The notes under the pieces were generated by a model. It saw only the letters and a list, made by a program, of their open reading frames with translations, was not told where the DNA came from and did no database searches. DNA of 46,298 nt from a virus, in IMG/VR virus record IMGVR_UViG_3300032164_001143, positions 1-46,298 of that record; one strand, 5' to 3'. Shown piece after piece: positions 15,830-25,747 of this stretch. Within the stretch, counting starts at the first letter, position 1. The number at the start of each line of letters is the position of its first letter. A program made the translations under genes and the position numbers.

Positions 15830-16202
15830 GCGCTTCTGCGATCGGTGCTCTCGGGGCGAAGAAGGATCGTCGCGTCTCTATTTTCAGCAGGTGAACCGAT
15901 GCCCGCTCCTCGACGAGAAAGAATGGGTCGAGGGGCATAGAGACCAGGTCGGGCCCGGAGCTGAGAGCTACCTCGAGCCCGAGGACTATTGCCCCGCATG
16001 GTACGGGAGATCGGGAACAGGAGCGGAGATAGGTCAAGCCATGCGATGGAAGGATTCACTCTCGACGATATACCCGCTCGGAGTGCCGGAAATCGTGATC
16101 GCCGGCGTTGAGTATGCGGATAGCGTTCTCGCAGCCGTCCAGGCCGAGGGTCGCCGCCTCGATGAGATAGAGGCAGAGCAGAGGAGAAGGCGAAATGGCT
16201 GA
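15777..16202 (+). CDS. Chaperone extension reached by +1 frameshift
   Basis: This frame is one base ahead of the short chaperone form. It is open from 15744 and gives a protein-like sequence before any normal start: AILFRYWTLNPQTLKDERF, then CDRC, then a Tyr/Trp-rich stretch and an Arg-rich end. The only useful start, a GTG at 15891, would drop a well-formed 35-residue stretch. CGG-AAA-A at 15773-15779 lets tRNA-Lys move forward by one onto another AAA. The long form would join residues 1-164 of the short form to about 141 more. This matches the known G/GT arrangement of siphovirus tail chaperones. A sequencing indel is the alternative. Confidence 0.7.
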   Translation, partial: KAILFRYWTLNPQTLKDERFCDRCSRGEEGSSRLYFQQVNRCPLLDEKEWVEGHRDQVGPGAESYLEPEDYCPAWYGRSGTGAEIGQAMRWKDSLSTIYPLGVPEIVIAGVEYADSVLAAVQAEGRRLDEIEAEQRRRRNG

Positions 16203-18120
16203 CAAGAGCCTTACCGTGGACTTCGTCGCCAATACCGAAAAGTTCAAGGCAGCGGTCAGGGAGATCGGCGACGGGAACAAGAACTTGATCGGCGAGATCG
16301 AGAACCTCCACTCCTCCGCGTCGTCGACCTGGGGGACTTTGCAGAAGGGTTGGGGCATCGTCACCGATGGAGTAGGGGTCATTACTACGCTCGTCGCGGG
16401 GGTATCGGCGCTCTCCGAGAAGATGAATCAAGCCGCGATTGCATCGATAAAATACAACGAGTCGATGGCATCGACAGAGAAGGATGCCTTCGAAAAGTAC
16501 CAAACGAAATCAGCGGGGCTCATCTCCGACAGTGAGCTCATGGCGAGCGCCTCAAAGGCAATGAGGGGCGAGCTCGCCATGACGCGATCGGAGTTTCAGT
16601 ACGTCACCGAAGCCGCGGTCGTCTTATCTCGGCAGGGGTTCGGAGAAGCTAACGAGATATTGCAGGAGCTCACACGATCGCTCTCATCGGGATCGACAGA
16701 CGCTTTCAAGCAGTACGGGATGGTAATGGAGTCGGGCGGGACGATCGCGGAGAAGCATGCGCGCGCCCTCAGCAAGGTGATCGAGGTCTCGAAAGAATAT
16801 GAAACGACTGTCCCTCGGCTCGAAGAAGTAGATCGTCGGTGGGCTACGCAAAAGGCCAACATGGCTGATGCGACAGAACGCTTTTTTGGAAAGTATACCG
16901 CCGGCATAGAAGTGATGGTCGAGCAGGCGGGGCGGGAGAAGATCATCCGCGAGATCCAAGAGGAGCGGATGAAGAAGATCAACGAGCAATGGGAGGCCGA
17001 GGGCGGGCTGATCCCGATCGTGACCAAGGCCTACGGTGACCTTGGGCCTCAGATGGATCGCTATGCCGATCGGCTCAGGATCATCGCGAACTATGGCTCC
17101 GTCGAGAAATGGGAAGCGACCAACAAGTTCCTCGCTGAGCAAGCGAAGATCTTAGCAAAGGCGCAAGCCTACGCGGCCGACGAGAACGCGAAGGTTCTCG
17201 AGGAGAACGCGAAGGCTCAGATCGAGCAGACAAAGGAAATCTATGAAGAGAAGAAGAGACTAGCGGAGAAGGCAGCGGCGGAGGCGAAGGCCGCGGCTTC
17301 GAGGCGGGACATTGATTTCTCCTTTGAGGGGATGGGCGAGGGGCTCGAGCGGCTCAAGCAGAAGATCGCGGGGCCGGCGGGGTTCGTCGATGAGTTGACG
17401 TCGGCGATCACCGGAGCGAAGCAGAAGGTCGACATCGGCCTCTTCTTTGAATCCACTCTCGAAGGCGCGCGGAAACTCGTGGCACCCGTCGAGGACGCGA
17501 TCGTGGCAGCAGGAGAAGCGCTGAATAGACTCAAGCCTCCGGGCGCTCTCGAGAAATACTGGACGAGCATCAGGGAGAAAGCAGAGGACTATACACAGAT
17601 CCTCGAGGGAACCGCCGTCGGTGCAATGCAAGCCTTTGGGCAGGCATCCGGACAGGCGATGATGCTTCTCATCTCGGGTCAAGAGGGAGCCGGAGCGACG
17701 TTCCAGGCGATGATTCACTCCTTCTGTGAGGCGGAGAGCACGAAGCTATATGGGCTGGCGCTCGAATCACTCGTGATGGCAGGGCTCTCCTGGTACAACC
17801 CAGCGGCTGCTACAGCCTATCTCGCGAGCGCGGGGGTCGCCTTTGGTGGCGCGACATTGATGGCAGGGATCGCCGGACTGACGAAGCCTTCGGAAGCCTC
17901 GTCGGCTGCATCGGCAGGAGGCGGCGGGGGCGGAGCTCGTCCGTCGGAGTATTCCGGGGCGTCAAACAGCAACGCGAGCACGACGCAGAACATCACGATC
18001 CAGATCGGCTATGGGTTCCTTGGCAACCGGAAGGCTCTATCTCGCGAGCTGCAAGGTGTTCTGTCCGAGGGCGAGGCCAAGGGTTGGACTCAGCGATCGA
18101 CTGTGAAGAGGGGTGCGTGA
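16195..18120 (+). CDS. Tape measure protein
   Basis: The 641-residue tail ruler. It is helical and Ala/Glu/Lys-rich, with long coiled coil between about residues 310 and 395 (repeated Ala-Glu-Asn-Ala-Lys and Glu-Lys-Lys patterns). A hydrophobic segment near residues 55-80 (IVTDGVGVITTLVAGVSAL) and another near 545-590 could insert into or cross the host membrane. The C-terminus has a Gly-rich and Ser/Asn-rich hinge. At about 0.15 nm per residue it implies a tail near 95 nm. The start overlaps the chaperone extension by 8 bases. Confidence 0.9.
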   Translation: MADKSLTVDFVANTEKFKAAVREIGDGNKNLIGEIENLHSSASSTWGTLQKGWGIVTDGVGVITTLVAGVSALSEKMNQAAIASIKYNESMASTEKDAFEKYQTKSAGLISDSELMASASKAMRGELAMTRSEFQYVTEAAVVLSRQGFGEANEILQELTRSLSSGSTDAFKQYGMVMESGGTIAEKHARALSKVIEVSKEYETTVPRLEEVDRRWATQKANMADATERFFGKYTAGIEVMVEQAGREKIIREIQEERMKKINEQWEAEGGLIPIVTKAYGDLGPQMDRYADRLRIIANYGSVEKWEATNKFLAEQAKILAKAQAYAADENAKVLEENAKAQIEQTKEIYEEKKRLAEKAAAEAKAAASRRDIDFSFEGMGEGLERLKQKIAGPAGFVDELTSAITGAKQKVDIGLFFESTLEGARKLVAPVEDAIVAAGEALNRLKPPGALEKYWTSIREKAEDYTQILEGTAVGAMQAFGQASGQAMMLLISGQEGAGATFQAMIHSFCEAESTKLYGLALESLVMAGLSWYNPAAATAYLASAGVAFGGATLMAGIAGLTKPSEASSAASAGGGGGGARPSEYSGASNSNASTTQNITIQIGYGFLGNRKALSRELQGVLSEGEAKGWTQRSTVKRGA

Positions 18121-18883
18121 CGTGGCGATCACCTACGACAAATTCGAGGGCCGATGGACAGTCGCCGCGAACACCCACGGGTTCAAGATCGATGGCGGAG
18201 GCCTCGTCTATCTGCCCGCCGGTGATTACTACTGGGGGAGCGGGGTCGATTCGGGAGCCTCGCTCGCGTCGGCGATTGCTGCCCTCATCTCGGGGACTGT
18301 GGGCTCGACGACGGTTGTCGTCGATGATTCGACGGGTGTCATCACGATCCACTTTGGATCGGGCAGCCACACCCTGACGGAGTGGACGACGACGTTTAGG
18401 AACATCTGCGGGATCAACGCGGACTGCACTCCTGGTGCTCATACGTGGACCGGAAACAAACAGGTGAAATACCTCTGGCTACCGGACCACGGGCCCAAGG
18501 ACTTCGAGGGGCCTGCCGCTGGTCTTGGTAAGCGGGTCTTCGATCGCAAGGAGACGCTCGCGCGCAACGGGGCTCAGTGGGACAGGACCGGAGCGGACTG
18601 GTATGAGCGCTCCTACTCCTTCCGCGCGCTCTCTGCCGCGAAGGTCTGGGAGGGGTCTGAGACCGCGGGGAACGAGAGCTTTGAGAGCTTCATCGACGAC
18701 TGCTTCATCTCCGGTCCCGTGAGGCACTACACCGACCGAACCGATGACAACAGCTACCTCGTCGGCTCGACTGCACGCGAGTATGTCCTCGCAGACTTCA
18801 AGGAGTACAACCCGAAGCGCGCGAGCAAAGTTGACAATCTTTGGGATCTCACCTTCGCGGCTCGCCAGTACATCGAGGACTAG
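18113..18883 (+). CDS. Distal tail-like protein
   Basis: A 256-residue protein between tape measure and the large tail tip protein, the place of the distal tail protein in siphoviruses. It is strand-rich, with KIDGGGLVYLPAGDYYW and TTVVVDDSTGVITIHFG. It starts by GTG at 18113, overlapping the tape measure end; a GTG at 18122 is also possible. The distal tail protein forms the ring at the tail end that joins the tube to the hub. No diagnostic motif is visible, so the call relies on position, size and strand content. Confidence 0.5.
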   Translation: MRDVAITYDKFEGRWTVAANTHGFKIDGGGLVYLPAGDYYWGSGVDSGASLASAIAALISGTVGSTTVVVDDSTGVITIHFGSGSHTLTEWTTTFRNICGINADCTPGAHTWTGNKQVKYLWLPDHGPKDFEGPAAGLGKRVFDRKETLARNGAQWDRTGADWYERSYSFRALSAAKVWEGSETAGNESFESFIDDCFISGPVRHYTDRTDDNSYLVGSTAREYVLADFKEYNPKRASKVDNLWDLTFAARQYIED

Positions 18884-18886
18884 AAC

Positions 18887-21800
18887 GTGACGACCATCTC
18901 CGAGCTCGCCAAGCGACACGCTGAGATCGCCTACGTCCTCGAGATCGAGGGCTGTGAGTATGCCTTCACGGATAACGATCCGACGGGCATAGGCGCGCTC
19001 TGGGCGGCCTCTGGGTACACCGTAAAGGGTGGTCTTCTTCGACCGAGCGCGAGCACTCAGGAGATCGATCTCCTCGAGTTCAAGATCACTCCCTCGTCGA
19101 TGTCGTTTCAGCTCGTCGACATAAGCGGGATCTTGGGAACCCTCTTTGCCGACCAGAAGACCGCGACGCTGTTCACGTACCTGACCGAGGCTCTCACGAG
19201 AACCGCGACGAGCTGCAAGGTTCGCAACGCGGCGAGCTTCCCTGCATCGGGAACGATCCACATCGGAGCGGAGCGGATCACCTATACCGGCAAGACAGCG
19301 ACGAGCTTCACGGGGCTCACGAGGGGCACCTTGCCCTGGGCGAATAAAACCAAGTGGGCTCACGCCTTCGAGCAGGGTGAATCGGGGATCGGCGCGGAAG
19401 TCACCACCGACCCGACGATCTGGCGAGGCCGCGGAGTGATGCTCAGGATCGTCGCTCGCGACGCGTCGTCGGGCTCTTGGAACACGCGGGCCAATTCCGT
19501 CCTCGTCTTCGCCGGCACGCTGGCGGAGTCGTGGCAGTACTCGGCGGGAACCTATTCGCTCAATGCGGATTCTGTTGAAAATCTCATGGCGGGGAAGCTG
19601 CTATCAGATCAGTACTCCGCGACGATCTCATGGATACAGATCGGAACTGCCGAGCTCATAGGACTAGTGGAAACCCCAGGCAAGCTCGACGAGAGTGGAT
19701 ACACTTTACATCAATCCTCAATCACCGTCGACGCGGGGTCGTATACGCTGAGTACGCTGATCGAGGCTATCAATGTCGAGCTTGCGGCGAAGAGGGCGAA
19801 GAGGGCGGGCGACATCCAACAACACTGGTCTTTGCAGATTCTCGCCACCGACGACAAAACGGCGAGGGTCCGGTTGATGGTGAAGAATAATTCCGGCGCG
19901 GCGTTAGGTATTCACGTCGACGCTCAGATGAAATTCTTTGGTAAGGCTGTTTGTAAGATACTCGGTATTGAGCAGAAGTACGCGGTCGTCGAAAACATCG
20001 ACGGCGCTGACGGTTTTTGGTACACAGATTTTCTCACCACTCCCAAGACTGTATGGATTGACGGCTTCTCGAAAACACTCACAGTCGACGAGACATCCGA
20101 GGTCGGGACGTGGCACAATCAGAGGCCGTCGGACATCCCCGCCTCGCTCTGGGCGGATGGGGCGCGCGGATTCGTTCTCCTCGGAGAATCGGTCGTTTGG
20201 GCTGTGAGTTACTCGGGAGGGACGATCACGAAATACGCTGAGTGGTGGTGGAAGACCGAGGTCACGCCGGATACAAAGATGCCTGGGATGAATCTTGGAT
20301 GCATGATCCCGGGGATCTGCGCCGAGGGTTGGGTCGCCAATGGAGTCCAGGCGCTCAAAGAAGACTTCGGTTCTGAGACGTCGTCGCTTCAGATCCGGCA
20401 GGTATGGATCGCGGGAGGAACGGTCTGCTCTCTCCTCCTCAAGCTCCTCATGTCGACGGGCTCGTACAACCACAACAGCCTATTCACTGACATGGCTTTG
20501 CCAGGCGCTCTGGTATGGGATGCGTGGCCGGCCTCGATGGGATGCGGGATTCCATCGACGCTGATCGACGTCGGTTCGTTCCAGGCGGTCTCCGCCGCCT
20601 CGGGCGCGAGCGCAGTGCAAAAGCTCGTGTTGTTCAAGGAGGAGGATGCGGCAGTCGAGATCACATCGCTGATCGGATCAATAGGCGCTCATCTCGTTTG
20701 GCACTCTGGGAAGATTCGGGCGATCATGCCGACGACGCTTGAGAGCCTGCCGACCGATTACGAGATCGATTCCTACTCGATCGGGCTCGATGATGTCCAG
20801 TGCGACAACGCGACGGACCTCGTCCGGAACACCTGCTCTCTCAGGTACAATCGAAACCCGGTCAACGACGAGTACCTCTCTCGACCTGTCACCTACGTCG
20901 ATGCCGCTTCTAATTCGATCTATGGGACGAAGAATGAGCTTACCTTCGAGGCTCGCTCCCTCTACGACTTCGATGGCAGCGCGACGAAGGCTTGGCTCTC
21001 GAACATCGCGGCGCCGCTCTGCGCTTACTGGTCGCGCTCGATGCGACGCTACACGATCACCGGGGCACCTGGGCTCTATGGGATATGCGTCGGCGATATC
21101 GTCGAGTTCACCTGCGACGATCCGCCGGACCCGACGACCGGGACTTATGGGCTCGAGGGTGTTCGCGGTTGGGTGATCGCTCTCAGCTACAGCCACGAGG
21201 AGCAGCTCTACGATAGCATCACGATATTGGTCCCGACGATGCGCGCCTATCAGATGGGGCCGGCGGCGAAGCTGGACGCTGACGCGACAGAGGGCGGTTA
21301 CGTCGAGGACGAGTCGCCGATGTCCAACGGGTACTTCAGCCTGTGGACCGAGCTCCACGAGTTTTCTCTATCGTCCGAGTCCATCGACGCGGCCAGCTTC
21401 AGAGTGGGAGACTGGTGCTATCTCACCGAGGCAGATCCCGAATACGTCGACTCGGCATCGATCCTGTGGTGGGAGTTTGAGATCGTCGGCGTCGATACAG
21501 CGACGGGTGAGATCTCTTGCTACGGTGAGATACCTTTCCCGGAGGCCGCGCGCATCCTCACCGGCTACACCTCCGCTAAGGAGTATTACCTCGGGCTCGG
21601 GCTGCACTCAGAGCAGAGCGCGACGAGAATGGAGGGGCAAGCATACTTCTACGCCTCGATCGCCGACGAGGACACTGATCTAGTAGAGTCGCTTGAGAGC
21701 GCGTGCAACTTCGGAGCTTTCCGGCCGAAGGACGTCGACGAGGACGGCTATAACCCCGACGCTTCATCCGGCGTCTATCGTCCGATGGACTTCTATTACA

Positions 21801-22300
21801 CCGACGGGATGCCTTACTCCGTCGCCTTCTTGCGCGACCTGGCGAATACGATCAACGCTTTCTGGCAATACGGACAGCTTCAGCAGGTATTCGGCATTGC
21901 ACTCGCGGAGATTGAATTAGGTGCATATGAGGAATACTCAGCCAGTACAATAGCTCTTATGAGCACTCCGATCCGGATCCCGTTCGGTGTGTCCTCTCTC
22001 ACCGTTGCGGTGTTCTATGGACAATCCTTGAACATCAATACGCTCAACTGCCGTCTGACGATATCGCCCTCTCCAGGCCCAGATGCTGACGGTAATTGGG
22101 TAGGAGAGTATTCCCAGGGGGAATTTTTCGTTGATGTCGGCGCCAGCGAAACATCCGAGGTATGGACGACTAGTCTCGATGGTATTCGCTCCGTGAATGG
22201 CTGGGCCTATCTGACGCTTGAGGCCTATCAATCGTCCGACGACGCATTCATGATTCACGGGGTGTATGCTTATGCGAATCCGAGGGAGTTGCTCCCATGA
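18887..22300 (+). CDS. Large tail tip / hub protein
   Basis: At 1137 residues, the largest protein in the window. It follows the distal tail-like gene and fits a tail-tip hub or tail-associated protein. Near residues 108-145 it has SFPASGTIHIGAERITYTGK followed by SFTGLTRGTLPW, a small beta module common in phage tail proteins. The rest is strand-rich with many Ser, Thr, Trp and Tyr, and no catalytic motif is apparent. It would close the tail tube and hold receptor-binding proteins. It starts with GTG three bases after the previous stop and ends overlapping the next ATG. Confidence 0.7.
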   Translation: MTTISELAKRHAEIAYVLEIEGCEYAFTDNDPTGIGALWAASGYTVKGGLLRPSASTQEIDLLEFKITPSSMSFQLVDISGILGTLFADQKTATLFTYLTEALTRTATSCKVRNAASFPASGTIHIGAERITYTGKTATSFTGLTRGTLPWANKTKWAHAFEQGESGIGAEVTTDPTIWRGRGVMLRIVARDASSGSWNTRANSVLVFAGTLAESWQYSAGTYSLNADSVENLMAGKLLSDQYSATISWIQIGTAELIGLVETPGKLDESGYTLHQSSITVDAGSYTLSTLIEAINVELAAKRAKRAGDIQQHWSLQILATDDKTARVRLMVKNNSGAALGIHVDAQMKFFGKAVCKILGIEQKYAVVENIDGADGFWYTDFLTTPKTVWIDGFSKTLTVDETSEVGTWHNQRPSDIPASLWADGARGFVLLGESVVWAVSYSGGTITKYAEWWWKTEVTPDTKMPGMNLGCMIPGICAEGWVANGVQALKEDFGSETSSLQIRQVWIAGGTVCSLLLKLLMSTGSYNHNSLFTDMALPGALVWDAWPASMGCGIPSTLIDVGSFQAVSAASGASAVQKLVLFKEEDAAVEITSLIGSIGAHLVWHSGKIRAIMPTTLESLPTDYEIDSYSIGLDDVQCDNATDLVRNTCSLRYNRNPVNDEYLSRPVTYVDAASNSIYGTKNELTFEARSLYDFDGSATKAWLSNIAAPLCAYWSRSMRRYTITGAPGLYGICVGDIVEFTCDDPPDPTTGTYGLEGVRGWVIALSYSHEEQLYDSITILVPTMRAYQMGPAAKLDADATEGGYVEDESPMSNGYFSLWTELHEFSLSSESIDAASFRVGDWCYLTEADPEYVDSASILWWEFEIVGVDTATGEISCYGEIPFPEAARILTGYTSAKEYYLGLGLHSEQSATRMEGQAYFYASIADEDTDLVESLESACNFGAFRPKDVDEDGYNPDASSGVYRPMDFYYTDGMPYSVAFLRDLANTINAFWQYGQLQQVFGIALAEIELGAYEEYSASTIALMSTPIRIPFGVSSLTVAVFYGQSLNINTLNCRLTISPSPGPDADGNWVGEYSQGEFFVDVGASETSEVWTTSLDGIRSVNGWAYLTLEAYQSSDDAFMIHGVYAYANPRELLP

Positions 22301-23358
22301 CGAGCCCCGTTGAATACTCTGAGCGCCATATTCACCCGACGGTCGCGGAGCAATATTTCCGAAATGGCAAGCCTGCTCACGGCAAGCAGATTCGCTCTCT
22401 GATGAGAGCCCTCAATACCCTTCAGGCGCGATCGAGGGTTATCATCCCGCCGATGGTTTGGGCTGGCTCATCTGCACTGTCGCACACAGGCGACGGTTGT
22501 ATAGCTCGAGCGGTATATCCCTCATCGTGCAACGGGACGAGATTAGGAGTTAGGTTCGTTTTGTACCCCTCCTCCGATGATACCAAATCTCCTTCGTGGT
22601 ACATGAAGATCGACGGATCGAACGCGACGCCGATCGGGAAGACAAGCCATTTATTCACTCATACCAATTACGCGTCTGGATGGTCACGCGACTCGTGTTT
22701 CATCGTCGACGCAGAATACAGCGTAAGCGCATCGGCGATTCATGAGGTAGAGCTCTGGAGAGCAGATGAAACGACTTTCCATTCCTGGTCACTCTATGAG
22801 GTGGAAGCCCCTTATCTTAGTGGATTGGAGGACTTCGTAAACTCCTCGAAAATCGCGGCGGGTATGCCGATAACGGACGACAATCACGAGGAAGCATGTA
22901 ATCTCATTCGATCGATCTACGATCGGCAACAGGGAGTAGCGCTCAATGTCAATGAAATAACAGGAGGGGACCCTGTCACTGTCACCGACGCTGTTACCGA
23001 TCTCCTAAGAACGGCAGGAGGATGGGCTGATGGAGCGGCCTCCTATAGCTTTGCACCCGTCGGGATTTTGGCACCCTGCACCGATACCTACCTATACAGA
23101 GCTTGGGTCTATGGCAATCTGGATCCGGGCGGGGACTTGACGAACGTGAGCTTCGTGTTTCAGAACGGCGGAGCGGAGACGATCACCGTATCCCTTACGT
23201 CTGAGACTGCGGGTTATGTTTATTCTGATTACACTCCGATACAGGAGACAGTCGGTGAAGCGCACGAGATTAACGTGACGGCGATCTCAACGTCGGGATT
23301 GACCGCGAGCGTATACGCCTTCGGATTGATGAAGCTGTCCTATAGCACTGCACCTTGA
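22297..23358 (+). CDS. Tail tip-associated protein
   Basis: A 353-residue protein with no recognised domain. The first 60 residues are helical and basic; the rest is strand-rich with jelly-roll-like composition (for example SFVFQNGGAETITVSLTSE). This suggests a carbohydrate-binding or fibre-attachment part. Its codon use and base composition are slightly more AT-rich than nearby genes, as is frequent for host-range genes that are exchanged. The ATG overlaps the hub stop as ATGA. A receptor-binding role is inferred from position. Confidence 0.5.
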   Translation: MTSPVEYSERHIHPTVAEQYFRNGKPAHGKQIRSLMRALNTLQARSRVIIPPMVWAGSSALSHTGDGCIARAVYPSSCNGTRLGVRFVLYPSSDDTKSPSWYMKIDGSNATPIGKTSHLFTHTNYASGWSRDSCFIVDAEYSVSASAIHEVELWRADETTFHSWSLYEVEAPYLSGLEDFVNSSKIAAGMPITDDNHEEACNLIRSIYDRQQGVALNVNEITGGDPVTVTDAVTDLLRTAGGWADGAASYSFAPVGILAPCTDTYLYRAWVYGNLDPGGDLTNVSFVFQNGGAETITVSLTSETAGYVYSDYTPIQETVGEAHEINVTAISTSGLTASVYAFGLMKLSYSTAP

Positions 23359-23370
23359 CCTGGAGGAATC

Positions 23371-23715
23371 ATGACGAACGCTGCTGAATCGCTTCTCTCG
23401 CGATGCTGCCTCGGGTCGCACACCACGATCACCCTCGGCGATGCGACGGCATTCTCGTCGGAGCTGGCCCCCGGGATATACGATCTCTACTCCGAGGGCG
23501 TCGGGTGTTACGTTCGAGCGCTCAACCTGACGCAGAAGGACGCGGCGAGCGCATCGTCAAGCGCTCATGCCTATATTCCGGCGGGAGCCTCGAGAGAGTT
23601 CATCGTTCCTCAACCTGAGAACGCTACCTCAGATCACAGCTACCTCGGGGCGATCAGCGCGAGTGCTGGAGTGGCGGGAACGCTGCACATCACTCGCACC
23701 GACGAGAACGCCTAG
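23371..23715 (+). CDS. Small tail-region structural protein
   Basis: A 114-residue strand-rich protein without a recognised domain. It follows the tail tip-associated gene by 12 bases, with a GGAGG ribosome site. The sequence alternates small polar and aliphatic residues (SELAPGIYDLYSEGVGCYV) as in small virion beta domains. It could decorate the tail tip or fibre. It has no signal peptide or membrane segment. Confidence 0.5.
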   Translation: MTNAAESLLSRCCLGSHTTITLGDATAFSSELAPGIYDLYSEGVGCYVRALNLTQKDAASASSSAHAYIPAGASREFIVPQPENATSDHSYLGAISASAGVAGTLHITRTDENA

Positions 23716-23730
23716 AAAGGATCGACGACG

Positions 23731-25074
23731 ATGAGCCTACGATCTCAAGGTCCTTTCACACCACCGGGAGGCTTCACTCCCAGCGGAACGCCGGCGATCG
23801 GCGATGTCCTCGTTTCAAGCGCGGCCTCTCAAGGTAGATGGGCCCGCTTGCCAGCCGCGACCGCAGGGCTGGTATTGACCGCGCAGGGAGCGGGGGCTGC
23901 TCCGGCTTATGCCTCTGTCAACCCGGCGAACATGGTCATCGCCTCGCAAACCGCAGGCGACCTCCTCGTCGCGTCGAGCTCGACGGCCTGGGCGCGTTGC
24001 GCTGCCGTCGCGGTGGGATCTGTTCTCGTCAGCGGCGGGGTCGGCGCTGCTCCTGTCTGGGACAACGACCCGACGCTCATTACGTCGGGCGGGGGGGCTA
24101 CGGTCGTCCCTGGGTTGACGGTGAAGAACGCTACTGCTGCGGCCCTTGGAGCGCAGCAGTGTTCACCGTCGTTCAAAATGGTGGGATACGGCTATGCGAC
24201 TTCCTTGAGCGCCTCCCGGGAGGTTTCTGGTGAGGCGTATATATTACCCGTACAATCCGCCAACAATCCATTAGCCTGGTACTGCATACGAACTACTAAT
24301 CCGGATAATGTCGTGGATGTGGCGCGTTTTTACCAGTCCAACGCATATTTTCCATATGCGATATATGCGGTTTCTGCGAATTTCGCTACGGCTTATGCAG
24401 TCCTCGGATACGACGGTAATTACAATTTTGTCAAGGGGCTTACGAGTCTACCCTTTGTCGTCGGCGGTGCTCTCGCTGTCGGAACCGCAGGAGACGCGAT
24501 CAGGTTCTGGGCGACAGCGGGCCGGCGCACAGCGGGCAATATTCTATCATGGGGCGACGACAATACCGGCTACTCGGAGCAGGGCTATGTTCGGGGTGTC
24601 GACGGGGCGTTCTGCATTTCTCCGACGGCGCGAACAACGGGGACGCCGCAGACCTTCGTCGTAACCGGAGCGGCGCATACCGGGATCACCGCAGGCGCAG
24701 AGGCATCGCTCGTTCATTTCAACATGGCCGCAACGAGGACATGGGCGGCGGGTGCTCTCGCGACTCAGAGATTCTTCCGCATCGATGCCCCGACGATCGC
24801 CTTCGCGTCGGCCTCGACTTGCGCGCTCGCTTCGACGGTCTACATCAGCGGGCCTCCTATCGCCGGAGCAAACTGCACTCTCACTCAAGGGCATCCGATT
24901 CACGTCGATTCAGGAGAGATCCGACTGGATTCGGCTATCGCGATCGATGCGGGAGAGGATCAGGCCGAGCTAGGCAAGACGCCGACGGCTTTCAATAAGG
25001 TAATGAACGAGTGGCTCATCATCCACACTCAGAACGGGCGAAGGGCGATCCCCTGCTTCGCGCCCGACGCATAA
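23731..25074 (+). CDS. Tail fibre protein
   Basis: A 447-residue protein. The N-terminal half contains repeated short segments of the pattern GDVLVSSAAS, GLVLTAQGAG, GDLLVASSST and GSVLVSGGVG with Trp in between, a typical fibre shaft repeat in phage proteins. The middle, residues about 140-260, is richer in Tyr and Asn and may be a host-binding domain. The C-terminus has small beta repeats and ends in a globular part. It would trimerise and bind a host surface receptor. There is no sign of a separate fibre chaperone nearby. Confidence 0.7.
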   Translation: MSLRSQGPFTPPGGFTPSGTPAIGDVLVSSAASQGRWARLPAATAGLVLTAQGAGAAPAYASVNPANMVIASQTAGDLLVASSSTAWARCAAVAVGSVLVSGGVGAAPVWDNDPTLITSGGGATVVPGLTVKNATAAALGAQQCSPSFKMVGYGYATSLSASREVSGEAYILPVQSANNPLAWYCIRTTNPDNVVDVARFYQSNAYFPYAIYAVSANFATAYAVLGYDGNYNFVKGLTSLPFVVGGALAVGTAGDAIRFWATAGRRTAGNILSWGDDNTGYSEQGYVRGVDGAFCISPTARTTGTPQTFVVTGAAHTGITAGAEASLVHFNMAATRTWAAGALATQRFFRIDAPTIAFASASTCALASTVYISGPPIAGANCTLTQGHPIHVDSGEIRLDSAIAIDAGEDQAELGKTPTAFNKVMNEWLIIHTQNGRRAIPCFAPDA

Positions 25075-25084
25075 GGAGAAGGTC

Positions 25085-25390
25085 ATGGCAGACAAAACGA
25101 TCAGCGTGACTATCGAGGAGCCCAAGGTCGCGGCGGGTGATATCGCGTTTTCCTACTCGCGGATCAACGGGGTTCATGCGGTCCAGATGCACAAGCTCGA
25201 CTCATCCGGTCGCCCGGTGATCACGTCATGGGCTCCATCGCCGGCACAGATCAAGGCGATCAAGAAGGCTCTCAAGTGGTGCATTCCAGAATTTAAGTGG
25301 AGGATGATTCTCCCCGACGGAAATCGATTTCAGACCGAGGCTGAGAAGAACGCCGAAGAGGTCGCATTGGGCGACCCGGGCGAACCATAG
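25085..25390 (+). CDS. Small protein after tail fibre
   Basis: A 101-residue soluble protein with no recognised domain. It begins with a strand-like MADKTISVTIEEPKV and has a helix with PAQIKAIKKALKWCIPEF in the middle. AAGGAGAAGG precedes the ATG. It lies between the tail fibre gene and the lysis region and could be a fibre accessory protein. The evidence for a real gene is ribosome site, spacing and codon use; its function is unknown. Confidence 0.5.
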   Translation: MADKTISVTIEEPKVAAGDIAFSYSRINGVHAVQMHKLDSSGRPVITSWAPSPAQIKAIKKALKWCIPEFKWRMILPDGNRFQTEAEKNAEEVALGDPGEP

Positions 25391-25405
25391 AAAGGATGCG
25401 GACGG

Positions 25406-25747
25406 ATGGAAGAGATCACAACGACCGTTGATAGGCTGCGCGAGGTTTATGATCGACACGTAAAGCTCGTCTATACCGCGACGAAGGCGGATATAGACTT
25501 CAAGAGCCTCGTCGAGCGGCACAAGGCGGAGATGGATGCCGTCGCCGCAAAGGCCCGACAGATCGTATCCGAAGCGATGCAGGCTCAGATCGACTATGAG
25601 CGGGCAGTGCTCCAGGCTTGCGAGGATCTGCGGGTTCCGATCGGTCATTCGATCGATGTCTTCGGCGATGGCAAAGTCAAACCTGCGGGCAAGTGCGTCA
25701 ACCCCGACGGGACGCTGAAAGAGGCGAAGGAGGCGAAGGAGGCATGA
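25406..25747 (+). CDS. Coiled-coil protein before lysis genes
   Basis: A 113-residue helical protein. Residues 1-70 are a charged helix rich in Glu, Lys, Ala and Asp (for example FKSLVERHKAEMDAVAAKAR). The C-terminal part contains a short Cys-Gly-Asp-Gly-like turn and ends in a KEAKEAKEA repeat. Its stop overlaps the next start as ATGA, so it is probably translated with the membrane protein that follows. Function unknown; a lysis accessory or tail protein is possible. Confidence 0.5.
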   Translation: MEEITTTVDRLREVYDRHVKLVYTATKADIDFKSLVERHKAEMDAVAAKARQIVSEAMQAQIDYERAVLQACEDLRVPIGHSIDVFGDGKVKPAGKCVNPDGTLKEAKEAKEA

